Part shown: piece by piece, positions 1 to 10,395 of the stretch
Layout: every line of letters starts with the position of its first letter
Numbering within the stretch: position 1 is the first letter of the stretch
From: an uncultured Dysgonomonas sp.
GTDB lineage: Bacteria > Bacteroidota > Bacteroidia > Bacteroidales > Dysgonomonadaceae
Assembly (NCBI GenBank): GCA_945273835.1
Contig: CALYPL010000020.1
Coordinates: 1 to 33,154 of the forward strand
Direction of reading: 5' to 3'
Length of the DNA stretch: 33,154 nt
Translations under genes and position numbers: made by a program
Notes under the pieces: generated by a model
What the model saw: the letters and a program-made list of their open reading frames with translations, nothing else
Told to the model about the DNA's origin: nothing
The model's database searches: none

Positions 1-64
1 GTTATATAAGCTATATTTATTAGTCAAAAATAAACTCGCTGAGAATTCAATATTTGAAAACAAA

Positions 65-95
65 CAAGAGAATGACACGAAATATCATTCTCTTG
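65..95 (-). terminator. Intrinsic terminator after the gyrA-TPR unit
   Basis: Perfect 11-bp inverted repeat CAAGAGAATGA (65-75) and TCATTCTCTTG (85-95) with a 9-nt loop. Read on the minus strand it is followed by a T-rich tail (TTTGTTTT). It lies 32 nt beyond the stop codon of the TPR gene and would end that transcript. Confidence 0.85.
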
Positions 96-126
96 GGAAA
101 TATAGGGTTTTAAATAAAATCTTAAA

Positions 127-1434
127 TTACTGACCTTTGATTGCTTGTAATTCAGCAGTCACAGCATCATATTCTTTTGATTTATCAATATTAAGTAAAC
201 TTAAATTGTAATATACATTCTGGAGCTTAACTAATATTTGACGAAGATCTAGTGCGCTTGCATTCTTCTCTTTCAAAATTTTATAGTATTTTTCAAGGTA
301 TGGCAAAGCAGCTATGTATAGATCTGAAGTTGCTTTATCTAACTCAGCTTGTTCTTTTCTATTTGTAGTTTGTCCAGCTTTATCTTTCATATCTTGAGCT
401 TTTAAGATATTTAAGACTCCAAGACCTTCTAAAGCCCGATCACAATTTGCATCTGAACTTAAAGCCTGCTGATATGCCTTTTCTGCTTGATCATAGTCTT
501 TATTGGAATCATCTACGAACAACGTACCTTTAACACTATATAAACTACAAGCATTGGATGGATTATTGCTAATCGCTTGATTTATATACTCTATCGCTTT
601 AGCTCTCTGACCAGCCTTAATAAATTCATTTATCAGATTAGGCGTAAAATACAGATTATTAGGATATTTCTCTGCTCCAGTTTTTAATGTGGCCAAGAAA
701 TTAACTGAATCACCAACTTGTTGATATTCACCCGCTAATAATTCATATGGATCACTTTCTTTATATGTACTGTTAGCAACATAGCCTTCATTTATTAAAT
801 TATTCAAAAGGTTAATCGCTCTTTGTTGGTTGCCAGACTGTATAGAAGTAATTACAGCATAATATTTAATTGTCTGCAATGTAGAATCTGCAACAACTAT
901 TTTGCCATCTTTGTCATCTTTAAAAATATTTAAATTTGGCATAACCCAATATCTTTCAAAGAAATCACACGCGCGTGCAAAATCTCTTTTATCGTTATAA
1001 TATGCACCGGCATTGATCAAGTATGGATAAGCGCTCTTCAAATTTTTTACAATATCTTTGCGAAATTTGTTTTTCACTTTACCTTTTTCATCTGGAAGTT
1101 GTCCTAGCGAATCGGCTTTCAAGTACGGTACGTACATGTTATACAAGCCTATGTACATGGCTTCGCTATCCCCTCCTTTTTTATCACTTGAAAACTCTTT
1201 CATCATTTCAGCTTCGCGTTCTTTATCGAAAGCCTTATATTCGATATCTCCTGCAACGAACCAAGTTTCAGGATCATTCATTGTCTCAGGGTTAGTCAAT
1301 GCGGGTTTAATCAACGTCCTCGCTTCATTTGTATTTTTACCTGCTTCAGTTTTTGCATCTTTAACCGCCTTTTTCTGAGCAAAAGCTAAAGTTGATAATG
1401 CAGATAAAGCCACAACTAAAAAATATTTTTTCAT
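127..1434 (-). CDS. Secreted tetratricopeptide-repeat protein
   Basis: A 435-residue protein with a clear signal peptide: a Lys-rich start, a hydrophobic stretch and likely cleavage after AFA at about residue 19, so it should act in the periplasm or envelope. Helical TPR-like repeats run through the middle and C-terminal half. The clearest is around residues 295-345, with alternating Ala/Leu/Tyr spacing such as DQAEKAYQQALSSDANCDRA. No catalytic motif is visible, so a scaffold or protein-interaction role is inferred only from the repeats. The ATG lies 33 nt after the gyrA stop codon with no terminator between, so it is probably co-transcribed with gyrA. Similar signal-peptide TPR proteins are common and uncharacterised in Bacteroidales. 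The exact function is unknown. Confidence 0.8.
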   Translation of the reverse strand: MKKYFLVVALSALSTLAFAQKKAVKDAKTEAGKNTNEARTLIKPALTNPETMNDPETWFVAGDIEYKAFDKEREAEMMKEFSSDKKGGDSEAMYIGLYNMYVPYLKADSLGQLPDEKGKVKNKFRKDIVKNLKSAYPYLINAGAYYNDKRDFARACDFFERYWVMPNLNIFKDDKDGKIVVADSTLQTIKYYAVITSIQSGNQQRAINLLNNLINEGYVANSTYKESDPYELLAGEYQQVGDSVNFLATLKTGAEKYPNNLYFTPNLINEFIKAGQRAKAIEYINQAISNNPSNACSLYSVKGTLFVDDSNKDYDQAEKAYQQALSSDANCDRALEGLGVLNILKAQDMKDKAGQTTNRKEQAELDKATSDLYIAALPYLEKYYKILKEKNASALDLRQILVKLQNVYYNLSLLNIDKSKEYDAVTAELQAIKGQ

Positions 1435-1467
1435 AACTATCTTATTTTTAGTTTAATATTGCATTTA

Positions 1468-3993
1468 TTATTCTTCCGTATTATTTTCAATCGACTCGTT
1501 CAATTCTGTTTCTTCAATATTTTCAGAATCAACTTTACAAACAGATGCTATCTCGTCATTACGTTTACCTAAATTAATTAAACGCACGCCTTGAGTGGCA
1601 CGTCCCATAATTCGTAAATCAGCAACCTTCATACGGATTGTAACACCGGATTTATTAATTATCATCAAGTCGTTATCGTCTGTAACACTATTAATTGAAA
1701 CAAGTTTACCTGTTTTTTCGGTGATATTTAGTGTTTTAACACCTTTACCTCCTCTGTTGGTAATTCGATATACAGGTTCACCGTCTTCATCGTTCAAAAG
1801 GGTACGTTTTCCGTATCCCATTTCAGATACAACCATTATAGTATGTGTAGACTGTTCTTCTTTATTCATAGCTATCATACCGATAACTTCATCATTACCA
1901 TCTTCGTCAATGCGCATACCTCTGACACCTGTGGCTGTACGTCCCATTTCACGGACAGCTGATTCATGAAAGCGGATGGCCCGACCGTTACGATTAGCCA
2001 TTAATACTTCTGAATCGCCATCAGTCATTAGTACTTCAATTACACTATCATCCTCACGAATCGTTATCGCATTAACTCCATTCTGTCGAGGACGAGAATA
2101 TGCTTCAAGTCTTGTTTTCTTGATAACACCTTGTTTTGTACAGAATACCAAGAAATGATTATTTACAAAATCAGCATCATTAAGACCTTTGACTTTTATG
2201 AAAGCTGTGACTTTATCATCTGATTCTATGTTCAAAATGTTCTGAATGGCACGACCTTTGGAGTTTTTACTTCCTTCGGGTATATCGAATACGCGCAGCC
2301 AAAAGCATCTTCCTTTTTGTGTAAACAATAGCATATAGTTATGCATTGAAGCAGGATAAATATGCTCAATAAAGTCTTCATCTCGAGTTTCTGAACCTTT
2401 AACCCCTACTCCACCTCTATTCTGTGATTTGAATTCTGTAAGTGGTGTGCGTTTTATGTATCCCATATGAGAGATTGTAATAATCATCTCGTCATCAGCA
2501 TAAAAATCTTCAGGATTTAATTCTTCTGAGGCATATACTATTTCTGTACGGCGCTCATCACCGTATTTATCTCTTATTTCAACTAATTCATCTTTGATAA
2601 CACTCATACAAAGGGCATCGTCAGACAAAATATTTTTTAGATATTCTATTAGTTTCTCTATCTCTTGATATTCGTTATGAAGTTTATCTTGCTCAAGTCC
2701 TGTTAATTGACGTAAACGCATCTCTACAATGGCACGGGCTTGTATATCACTCAGGCTAAATCGACTTATCAATTTATCTATGGCTTCTTGAGGTGATGCG
2801 GCTCCCCGTATTATCGCAATAACTTCATCAATATTATCTGATGCTATGATCAATCCTTCTAAGATATGCGCACGCTCTTCTGCTTTACGCAAATCATATT
2901 GGGTTCTGCGGATAACCACTTCATGTCTATGCTCAACAAACAATGATATCATGTCTTTTAGGTTGAGCGTACGTGGGCGTCCTTTAACCAAAGCAATATT
3001 ATTGACGCTGAACGATGATTGTAATGCGGTTAATTTATATAACTTGTTTAATACAACATTAGCATTACTGTCACGTTTTACATCAACTACAATACGCATA
3101 CCTTGACGGTCTGACTCATCGTTTACATTGCTGATACCTTCAAGGCGTTTTTCACCTACAAGGTCTGCGATATGTTTAATCAGTTCAGCTTTATTTACAA
3201 GATAAGGTATTTCTGTTATAACAATTTTTTCATGATTGTGTTCAGTTTCAATCTCAGCACGTCCACGGATGATAACTCGTCCACGTCCTGTTTCAAATGC
3301 ATCACGCACTCCCTGATAGCCGTAAATAAAACCTCCTGAAGGAAAATCAGGAGCTTTCACATAATGCATCAAACCTTCGGTGTCAATATCATTATTATCA
3401 ATGTATGCTATAATACCATTAATAACTTCCGTCATGTTGTGAGGAGCCATATTGGTTGCCATACCCACGGCAATACCTGAGGCACCGTTAATAAGAAGAT
3501 TAGGGATACGTGTCGGTAATACGGTCGGTTCTCTTAATGTATCATCAAAGTTAAGCTGAAAATCAACAGTTTCTTTATCAATATCCTTAAGCATTTCTTC
3601 AGCCAACTTGCTTAATCTGGCTTCGGTATAACGCATGGCGGCAGGACTATCGCCGTCCACACTACCCATATTTCCCTGACCATCGACAAGCATATATCTC
3701 ATGCTCCAAGCCTGAGCCATACGCACCATAGCAAAATAAACAGAAGAGTCTCCGTGCGGATGATATTTACCTAAGACTTCCCCAACGATTCTCGCTGATT
3801 TTTTATATGGTTTATTAGATGTGTTACCCAGCTCACTCATACCGAACAAGATACGACGATGCACTGGTTTAAAACCATCCCTAACATCGGGCAACGCACG
3901 CGAAACGATAACAGACATCGAATAGTCGATGTAAGCCGATTTCATTTCATCTTCGATGTTTATTTTAATAATTCTATCTTCCTGATCAATCAT
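1468..3993 (-). CDS. gyrA: DNA gyrase subunit A
   Basis: Breakage-reunion subunit of DNA gyrase, which introduces negative supercoils together with GyrB. I start at the ATG at 3993 (841 residues). An in-frame TTG two codons upstream is less likely, and the ATG start makes numbering match E. coli. The winged-helix core holds HPHGDSSVY, with the catalytic tyrosine Y122 in AAMRYTEAR. The C-terminal beta-pinwheel has a GyrA-box-like QNRGGVG and a second NRGGKG, and the tail is acidic. Length and box favour GyrA over ParC. In the quinolone-resistance region residue 83 is Ser, but the position equivalent to E. coli Asp87 is Phe. The gene follows the secA terminator and has its own candidate promoter. 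Confidence 0.95.
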   Translation of the reverse strand: MIDQEDRIIKINIEDEMKSAYIDYSMSVIVSRALPDVRDGFKPVHRRILFGMSELGNTSNKPYKKSARIVGEVLGKYHPHGDSSVYFAMVRMAQAWSMRYMLVDGQGNMGSVDGDSPAAMRYTEARLSKLAEEMLKDIDKETVDFQLNFDDTLREPTVLPTRIPNLLINGASGIAVGMATNMAPHNMTEVINGIIAYIDNNDIDTEGLMHYVKAPDFPSGGFIYGYQGVRDAFETGRGRVIIRGRAEIETEHNHEKIVITEIPYLVNKAELIKHIADLVGEKRLEGISNVNDESDRQGMRIVVDVKRDSNANVVLNKLYKLTALQSSFSVNNIALVKGRPRTLNLKDMISLFVEHRHEVVIRRTQYDLRKAEERAHILEGLIIASDNIDEVIAIIRGAASPQEAIDKLISRFSLSDIQARAIVEMRLRQLTGLEQDKLHNEYQEIEKLIEYLKNILSDDALCMSVIKDELVEIRDKYGDERRTEIVYASEELNPEDFYADDEMIITISHMGYIKRTPLTEFKSQNRGGVGVKGSETRDEDFIEHIYPASMHNYMLLFTQKGRCFWLRVFDIPEGSKNSKGRAIQNILNIESDDKVTAFIKVKGLNDADFVNNHFLVFCTKQGVIKKTRLEAYSRPRQNGVNAITIREDDSVIEVLMTDGDSEVLMANRNGRAIRFHESAVREMGRTATGVRGMRIDEDGNDEVIGMIAMNKEEQSTHTIMVVSEMGYGKRTLLNDEDGEPVYRITNRGGKGVKTLNITEKTGKLVSINSVTDDNDLMIINKSGVTIRMKVADLRIMGRATQGVRLINLGKRNDEIASVCKVDSENIEETELNESIENNTEE

Positions 3994-4061
3994 TATCAAC
4001 TATGTAAATAATTTAACTTAATATCTAAGCATAACGGCTGTTTCAGCTTGAAAAATGCATG

Positions 4062-4092
4062 CTAAGATAGTAATTACTATCGTATTTTGAAA
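4062..4092 (-). promoter_or_regulatory. Candidate gyrA promoter
   Basis: On the minus strand, TTTC (4092-4089), then 19 nt, then TATCTTAG (4069-4062). This resembles the Bacteroidota pattern TTTG-N19-TAnnTTTG with one mismatch in each element. It would start gyrA transcription about 60 nt before the ATG. The secA terminator immediately upstream makes a promoter here necessary. Confidence 0.5.
4066..4081. repeat. Perfect 16-bp palindrome in the gyrA promoter
   Basis: GATAGTAATTACTATC equals its own reverse complement. It fills the right half of the spacer and overlaps the first four bases of the candidate -7 element of gyrA, which is a typical operator position. No binding protein can be named from sequence. 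Confidence 0.6.
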
Positions 4093-4104
4093 ATAAATAG
4101 ACAC

Positions 4105-4143
4105 AAAAAAGCCCGATGAATAAAAGGTTATTATCGGGCTTTT
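4105..4143 (-). terminator. Intrinsic terminator after secA
   Basis: GCCCGAT (4111-4117) pairs with ATCGGGC (4133-4139), and the stem continues through a bulge with AATAA/TTATT. It is flanked by A6 on the left (T6 on the minus strand) and T4 on the right. It lies about 36 nt beyond the secA stop codon and separates the secA operon from gyrA. Confidence 0.88.
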
Positions 4144-4178
4144 AATAATTATTAATTAGTTCATATAAGAACTATAAT

Positions 4179-7100
4179 TTATGCATTTTTACCATGACAG
4201 TTTTTATATTTTTTGCCACTTCCGCAGAAACATGGATCATTACGTCCGGGTTTCTTGTCAACTTGTATAGGGGCAGTTTTCTGAACTTGCTGCTGTGAAT
4301 TACCTTGATGTTGTGAATTCTGGGCATTATTTCCTTGAGCGGCATCGTCATGCACAGTACGATATTTACTGTAATCTGTCTTTTCTTCATGCGAAGCCTC
4401 TTTTACCTGTTCGGGTTCTCTTACTGGTATTTGTCCACGCATTAGAATTGTCACAGCTTTACGATTGATACCGTTGAGCATTGTTTTGAACAGGCTGAAA
4501 GATTCTAATTTATAAATCAAAAGCGGATCTTTTTGTTCATAGCTTGCATTTTGTACTGATTGACGTAAATCGTCCATTTCACGCAAATGTTCTTTCCATG
4601 CCTCGTCTATGGTATGTAATACGATTGCTTTTTCAAACGAGCGCACAACATCTTTAGATTGTGTGTCGTAAGCGGTTTTCAGGTTGCAGGAAATGTTGTA
4701 AACTCGTTTACCATCGGTTATAGGGATCAAAATATTTTCGTATTTATCTCCTTGCTCTTCATAAACTTGCTTAATAACAGGATTAGCTATTTCTGCTAAA
4801 CGATCCATTTTATGCTTGAAGCCATCAACCGACTTGTCAAAAAGTTCATCTACAAGTTTAACTTGCTTGCTGGAACGCATTGTCGATTCATCAAACGGAA
4901 CTTCAATAGTCAAGACACGTAACGTATCCATTTTGAGCGATTCGTAGTCATATGAACCGATATTTTGTTCAATCAGGTCTGTGGCGGCATCATAGAACAT
5001 ATTTACGATATCGTTGCCAATGCGTTCTCCCATAAGTGCATGACGACGACGTTTGTATACAACTTCACGTTGAGAGTTCATCACATCGTCATATTCAAGC
5101 AAACGTTTACGTATACCGAAGTTATTTTCTTCTACTTTTTTCTGCGCACGTTCTACAGACTTGCTAAGCATGTTATGCTCTAACATTTCGCCTTCTTTGA
5201 ATCCCATCTTATCCATCATTCCGGCAATACGTTCTGATGCAAACAGACGCATTAAATCATCTTCGAGCGAAATAAAGAATACGGATGAACCGGGATCTCC
5301 CTGACGTCCGGCACGACCACGTAACTGACGGTCGACACGACGTGAATCATGTCTTTCAGTACCTATTATCGCCAATCCTCCGGCTGCTTTAACTTCGGGA
5401 GCTAATTTAATGTCGGTACCACGTCCCGCCATATTGGTGGCTATTGTTACTGCTCCTTGCTGACCAGCAAGAGCAACAACTTCTGCTTCTTTTTGGTGTA
5501 ACTTAGCATTCAAAACATTATGTTTTATCTTTCTCATCGAAAGCATCTTGCTAAGTAATTCTGATATTTCAACCGATGTTGTACCTACAAGAACGGCTCT
5601 GCCCTCGCCTACTAATTTTTCAATTTCAGCGATTACTGCCGTATATTTTTCTCGTTTTGTTTTATAGATACGATCGTTCATATCTTTACGGGCAATCGGT
5701 CTGTTGGTAGGTATTACAACTACATCCAGTTTATATATATCCCAAAATTCTCCTGCTTCGGTTTCGGCAGTACCGGTCATACCCGCAAGTTTGTGATACA
5801 TACGGAAATAGTTCTGCAATGTAATTGTTGCGAATGTCTGCGTTGCGGCTTCTACTTTAACCCGTTCTTTGGCTTCGATAGCTTGATGTAATCCATCTGA
5901 ATAGCGACGTCCATCCATGATACGTCCGGTTTGTTCATCGACTATCATTACTTTATTGTCGATAACCACATATTCATCGTCTTTTTCAAAAAGGGTATAG
6001 GCTTTTAATAATTGATTGACTGTATGTACTCGTTCTGATTTAACCGAATAATTCTGCATCAAATCGTCTTTTTTCTGAGCTTTTTCTTCATCTGACAGTC
6101 CTGAGTGTTCGAGTTCTGAGAGCTGTGAACCTATATCTGGTAAAACAAAGAACTGTGGGTCGCCTGAATTACCTGTTAATAAATCAATTCCCTTATCGGT
6201 AAGTTCAATTTGATTATTTTTTTCGTCAATAACAAAATAAAGTTCGTCTGTTATTTCAGGCATTCTCTTATTTTGTTCTGCCATATAAACTTCTTCGGTT
6301 TTAAGCATCAATGCTTTAATACCGGGTTCGCTCAAAAATTTAATCAGCGGTTTGTTTTTAGGCAACCCTTTGTGCGAACGGTAAAGTAATATAGCTCCTT
6401 CTTCCTGTGTTTTTTTGTCGTCCGATGCCAATTTTGTTTTGGCGTCAGCCAGCAATTTAGTACACATGTCACGCTGTGCTTTTACAATAATTTCTACACG
6501 AGGGCGGTATTCTTCAAATAACTGTTCTTCTCCTCGTGGTACTGGACCTGATATAATCAACGGTGTACGAGCATCATCAATCAATACGGAGTCAACCTCG
6601 TCGACAATGGCATAATTATGCTTGCGTTGAACAAGATCGTTCGGGCTGATCGCCATATTATCACGTAGATAATCGAAACCAAATTCATTATTTGTTCCGA
6701 ATGTGATATCGGCTCGATAAGCCTGACGGCGTCCTTCTGAGTTGGGCTGGTGTTTGTCTATACAATCTACTGATAATCCGTTGAACATATAAATTGGTCC
6801 CATCCATTCCGAGTCACGCTTAGCCAGATAGTCATTCACAGTTACAACATGCACACCTTCACCGGTCAACGCGTTCAAAAATACGGGTAATGTAGCTACA
6901 AGGGTTTTACCTTCTCCGGTCGCCATTTCAGCGATTTTTCCTTTATGCAGTACAACGCCACCAAAAAGTTGCACGTCGTAATGAACCATATCCCAGGTTA
7001 TTTCATTTCCTCCGGCAAGCCAATGATTGTTATAAATTGCTTTGTCGCCATTTATATGTACAAAATCTTTTGTTTTAGCAAGTTGACGGTCAAAATCTGT

Positions 7101-7493
7101 TGCTGTAACTTCAATTTCTTTGTTCTGACTGAAACGACGGGCAGTGTCTTTTATAATTGCAAACACCTGAGGTAAAACTTCGTCAAGAACAACTTCGTAT
7201 TTATCGGTTACTTCTTTTTCTAATTTATCTATTTCATTCCAAATATCTTCGCGATCATCGATTTCGAGATTCTCAACTGAAGCCTTTAATTCTTCAATAC
7301 GTTTTTTTTCTGCGGCTACGTAGTCTTGTATTTGTTGACGTATTGCAACGGTCTTAGCACGCAACTCGTCATCAGATAGTTTTTCAATATCATCATACGC
7401 GACTTTTATTTTGTCCACGTAAGGATTGATTTCTTTTAAATCGCGCTGCGACTTATTGCCAAAGAATTTAGTTAGTATATCGTTTAAACCCAT
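4179..7493 (-). CDS. secA: Preprotein translocase ATPase SecA
   Basis: Motor ATPase that drives unfolded preproteins through SecYEG at the inner membrane. The 1104-residue length exceeds E. coli SecA (901), as is usual in this phylum. The extra length includes a charged helical insertion at about residues 58-105. Walker A is ATGEGKT at 191-197, Walker B lies in AIVDEVDS, and the second helicase domain holds [12 protein letters not shown]. The C-terminus has a Gln/Asn-rich linker followed by the zinc tail [16 protein letters not shown] (CxCx8CH), which in other SecAs binds SecB or the ribosome. It starts at ATG 36 nt after the upstream phosphatase-like gene and appears to be the last gene of a six-gene run. 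No promoter was seen in the short gap. Confidence 0.97.
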   Translation of the reverse strand: MGLNDILTKFFGNKSQRDLKEINPYVDKIKVAYDDIEKLSDDELRAKTVAIRQQIQDYVAAEKKRIEELKASVENLEIDDREDIWNEIDKLEKEVTDKYEVVLDEVLPQVFAIIKDTARRFSQNKEIEVTATDFDRQLAKTKDFVHINGDKAIYNNHWLAGGNEITWDMVHYDVQLFGGVVLHKGKIAEMATGEGKTLVATLPVFLNALTGEGVHVVTVNDYLAKRDSEWMGPIYMFNGLSVDCIDKHQPNSEGRRQAYRADITFGTNNEFGFDYLRDNMAISPNDLVQRKHNYAIVDEVDSVLIDDARTPLIISGPVPRGEEQLFEEYRPRVEIIVKAQRDMCTKLLADAKTKLASDDKKTQEEGAILLYRSHKGLPKNKPLIKFLSEPGIKALMLKTEEVYMAEQNKRMPEITDELYFVIDEKNNQIELTDKGIDLLTGNSGDPQFFVLPDIGSQLSELEHSGLSDEEKAQKKDDLMQNYSVKSERVHTVNQLLKAYTLFEKDDEYVVIDNKVMIVDEQTGRIMDGRRYSDGLHQAIEAKERVKVEAATQTFATITLQNYFRMYHKLAGMTGTAETEAGEFWDIYKLDVVVIPTNRPIARKDMNDRIYKTKREKYTAVIAEIEKLVGEGRAVLVGTTSVEISELLSKMLSMRKIKHNVLNAKLHQKEAEVVALAGQQGAVTIATNMAGRGTDIKLAPEVKAAGGLAIIGTERHDSRRVDRQLRGRAGRQGDPGSSVFFISLEDDLMRLFASERIAGMMDKMGFKEGEMLEHNMLSKSVERAQKKVEENNFGIRKRLLEYDDVMNSQREVVYKRRRHALMGERIGNDIVNMFYDAATDLIEQNIGSYDYESLKMDTLRVLTIEVPFDESTMRSSKQVKLVDELFDKSVDGFKHKMDRLAEIANPVIKQVYEEQGDKYENILIPITDGKRVYNISCNLKTAYDTQSKDVVRSFEKAIVLHTIDEAWKEHLREMDDLRQSVQNASYEQKDPLLIYKLESFSLFKTMLNGINRKAVTILMRGQIPVREPEQVKEASHEEKTDYSKYRTVHDDAAQGNNAQNSQHQGNSQQQVQKTAPIQVDKKPGRNDPCFCGSGKKYKNCHGKNA

Positions 7494-7529
7494 ATATTTA
7501 GTCTGTTAATTAAATTTCAATATTATGTA

Positions 7530-9119
7530 TTAATAAAATAGTTCTGCCAAAGGTTGATCTTTAGCCGCATTGGGCGGTCTGATACGCATAACGTGTGCTA
7601 TGGTAGGCGCAATTTCTGTTGCCTTGACTGTACGTCTGACTTTTTCAGGTTTTAGCCTGTTGCCGAAAAATATAAGCGGACTAATAACTGCATTATTGCT
7701 GATTTGTTTTGTATTAAAATCAGCATTTTTCTCATTTACAACTTTAAATCCGGGTTGTATCTCTACAAATAAGTCTCCTGAGGTATCTTTGGTAAATCCA
7801 TTTTTGTAAAACTCCATTACAGGATTCCATTCGCCCAATTTTATCTGATAAGCTGTATAGACATTCTGCACACCTGTAAATTCTGACACAAATTCGGCTG
7901 CTTTTTTCTGAACTTCTTTGAGTGGCAGATTTTTTCGCTCAATAAGTTCTCTGTTCAGATAAATTTGTCCATTGTAATACCTGTCTACCCATTGTTCCTG
8001 ACCGTATGTAGCCATAAGAAACATATTCAACAGAGCTTCACAGCGATTTACATAAAAAATGTCATCCTTAAGGACTAAGGAATTTGAACTATTTGATTCA
8101 TTCGGATTGTAATATCCTGTTGATGTAACAAATATCAGTGTGTTAGCAAGCCCGATTGTTTTATCTATATTGTCAAGCAATGACCCGATTTCTTTATCAA
8201 GTCTTACGTAAATATCCTGTAATTCAGACGAGTATTCAGGTGCTCCGGGATAATTACCCGCATATAAAGTCAAAGACAGAAAATCGGGACTGGTCCTTTG
8301 TCCCATTTCTGATTTTGCCATTACTTTCAACGCCATATTGCAAATGCTCTCATTTACCAATGGTGCTTTCTTGAACAGCTTATATGTTTCTTTATCTGTA
8401 CCGAAATTATGCTGAAAATAGGCCGAACCTTGAAAATAAGGGATTGATTTGTTTGCATTATTCTGAAGCGGAGTCCAATTATATCCCCATGCTTTAGTTT
8501 CGTATCCGCTATGACTTCGGTTCATTTGATCTACAACCCAGTAAAAATTAGGATAGTAAGTTGAAGAAGCCCACTGACCGCTATAACTATCGACCCAAAA
8601 AGCACAATCGCCTAAACGCCCTGCTGATATTAAAGCCTGTTCGGAACTCGGCGCAAAAGAAAAGACATCCGATGTTCCGCTTGTCGCCTGCTTTAACTCG
8701 TCAGTCAAGGTAGTGGCACGAAGTGCTAAAGGAGATACTTTGTCCTGACAATAATTACCTAAATAGTTATTATCGGCAAATGTAGAAACTATCTTCTTAT
8801 CCTTATGCTCGTATTTTTCATTACTTACAATGCCATGATAATAAGGTGTAGTCCCGGTATATATGGTGGCAATGGCTGAAGCGTCATCAAGTCCGGGAAA
8901 ATCAAACTCTACATTCTGATAGACAATGCCTTCATTTAACAGACGTTTAAAACCGCGCTCAGTGAAAAGCCCTTGAAAAAGATCAAGGTAATTGCCATTC
9001 AACTGGTCTATGGTGATACCAACAACTAATTTAGGTGTCTCACGTACAGTATTAGCCTGTGCCTGAACAGACGAAACTGTTATGGTTGCAGCGACAAGAG
9101 TTGTTAGTATTTTTATCAT
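7530..9119 (-). CDS. Secreted PafA-like alkaline-phosphatase-fold protein, probably catalytically dead
   Basis: About 529 residues from the ATG at 9119 (an in-frame TTG at 9125 would overlap the upstream stop codon). A signal peptide ends near VQA-QA at residues 20-22. The protein follows the type I phosphodiesterase / PafA layout: VVGITIDQ, IYTGTTPYYHGI, ELQDIYVRLDKEI and SPLIFFG are recognisable. Compared with the PafA active site as I recall it (D38, T79, N100, K162, R164, D305, H309, D352, H353, H486), D38 and N100 are kept. The nucleophile position is Asp79, K and R are replaced by Ser and Glu, the DxxxH pair reads L..N, the DH pair reads TG, and the last His is lost. Binuclear-metal catalysis therefore looks impossible. 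I infer a structural or binding role. The gene abuts lnb. Confidence 0.8.
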   Translation of the reverse strand: MIKILTTLVAATITVSSVQAQANTVRETPKLVVGITIDQLNGNYLDLFQGLFTERGFKRLLNEGIVYQNVEFDFPGLDDASAIATIYTGTTPYYHGIVSNEKYEHKDKKIVSTFADNNYLGNYCQDKVSPLALRATTLTDELKQATSGTSDVFSFAPSSEQALISAGRLGDCAFWVDSYSGQWASSTYYPNFYWVVDQMNRSHSGYETKAWGYNWTPLQNNANKSIPYFQGSAYFQHNFGTDKETYKLFKKAPLVNESICNMALKVMAKSEMGQRTSPDFLSLTLYAGNYPGAPEYSSELQDIYVRLDKEIGSLLDNIDKTIGLANTLIFVTSTGYYNPNESNSSNSLVLKDDIFYVNRCEALLNMFLMATYGQEQWVDRYYNGQIYLNRELIERKNLPLKEVQKKAAEFVSEFTGVQNVYTAYQIKLGEWNPVMEFYKNGFTKDTSGDLFVEIQPGFKVVNEKNADFNTKQISNNAVISPLIFFGNRLKPEKVRRTVKATEIAPTIAHVMRIRPPNAAKDQPLAELFY

Positions 9120-9121
9120 TA

Positions 9122-10390
9122 TCAATTTAGAGCCTGATGTGCTCTTGAATATTTTTTATATTGTAAGATATTCATACCTGATCTGACGATTAATGTCAGA
9201 ATATAGGGTATAAAAGCGATTTCTAATTGTTGTGGGATCAAACTCCATGCCAAAAGAAATAGCGAAACAATCGCAAAGTTAATAAAATGATAATAATAAC
9301 TATATTTTTGAAGTGGTTTTACAAAAAATAAAAAGGCTGCTAATGTTTGTAGCGGATTGAGCCATACCAAATTCCAGTTTGCATCAACGCATGGATGCAC
9401 CGAAATAAACCATAGAAAACAAATAATACATCCTGCTAATCCTGATAAGAAAAATAATAATGTATCAACTATTTTACCTAAAGCTATTCTATCCTTTTGG
9501 TAAGAATAGTATGAAATGAGAGATACAACTATTAACAATGCGATGCCGACCAATAAAGGCGGTGTTATTCTTGAAATTTTATTGTCGTATACTGACTCTG
9601 AATGACTATAATAATCATATAATGTTTTAGCTATATTGTCAGTCGGTTCTAAAATAAAATTTGAATTTGCTACAAGTTTATGTTTTTCCCTATTTTCATC
9701 AGTTAAAACGGCATTCTTGAAGTCGTTACTCAAATAACGTGGAAGGAAATCTTTTTGAGATTTTGTGATTACTTTATCTGCTCCGCTACCAATTATTATA
9801 TCAATGCCGAACTGAGTCCACGGATTAAGGATAGTACATTCGTGTATAAGATCACGATAACTCTGTTGTTTTTCAGATTTATCGTACTCAATGGTTTCAT
9901 TTATGTTATTTGCAATTATATCACGGACACGTGTCGCACAATTATCGTATAAAAAGTTATAACGATATTCTTTGTTTTCGGGTTTAATATTTTCGATCAG
10001 AGCATTCCAAATCTGTTGCTTGTCAGAAGTAGTTAAATCCAACAATTGTTCATATACCCCTACTCCACGTAAACGATATTCTATAATAAAGTAATCATAT
10101 GGTGATGCCCCGACTTGATAGTCTGTTTCGCCCTTGATAAAGCGGTATATGAAATTTGGCGAATTATAGTTAAACAACCCATAATTAAAAACTAAATCGA
10201 GAGACAAAGATTCATCTTTGACACGAATAGCTGTATGCCCAAACAAGGTATAAACTTCTTCATCGGACGGTGTTACCGTAAGCAAACTTATTTGTGAGGA
10301 ATCAGTTAGCTTATACGTATTTTGCGACACTATATTGGGTGTCATCAATGTAAAAAAAAGAATTAAGGAAACAATAATTTTTCGTCCCAT
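9122..10390 (-). CDS. lnb: Lipoprotein N-acyltransferase Lnb (DUF4105 family)
   Basis: A 422-residue membrane protein. After an N-terminal hydrophobic signal or anchor (residues 5-20) comes a periplasmic domain of the DUF4105/Lnb type. It carries the conserved LFGHTAIR (His52) and YDNCATRVRD (Cys151), the likely catalytic pair of a thiol acyltransferase. The C-terminal third (about 275-410) has several hydrophobic helices such as LLVGIALLIVVSLISYY. Established knowledge: Lnb proteins add the N-terminal acyl chain to lipoproteins in Bacteroides, which lack a classic Lnt. The assignment rests on domain architecture, and other DUF4105 paralogues with unknown roles exist. The start lies 5 nt after the purU stop codon, and the stop abuts or overlaps the next gene, suggesting translational coupling. 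Confidence 0.8.
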   Translation of the reverse strand: MGRKIIVSLILFFTLMTPNIVSQNTYKLTDSSQISLLTVTPSDEEVYTLFGHTAIRVKDESLSLDLVFNYGLFNYNSPNFIYRFIKGETDYQVGASPYDYFIIEYRLRGVGVYEQLLDLTTSDKQQIWNALIENIKPENKEYRYNFLYDNCATRVRDIIANNINETIEYDKSEKQQSYRDLIHECTILNPWTQFGIDIIIGSGADKVITKSQKDFLPRYLSNDFKNAVLTDENREKHKLVANSNFILEPTDNIAKTLYDYYSHSESVYDNKISRITPPLLVGIALLIVVSLISYYSYQKDRIALGKIVDTLLFFLSGLAGCIICFLWFISVHPCVDANWNLVWLNPLQTLAAFLFFVKPLQKYSYYYHFINFAIVSLFLLAWSLIPQQLEIAFIPYILTLIVRSGMNILQYKKYSRAHQALN

Positions 10391-10395
10391 AACCT

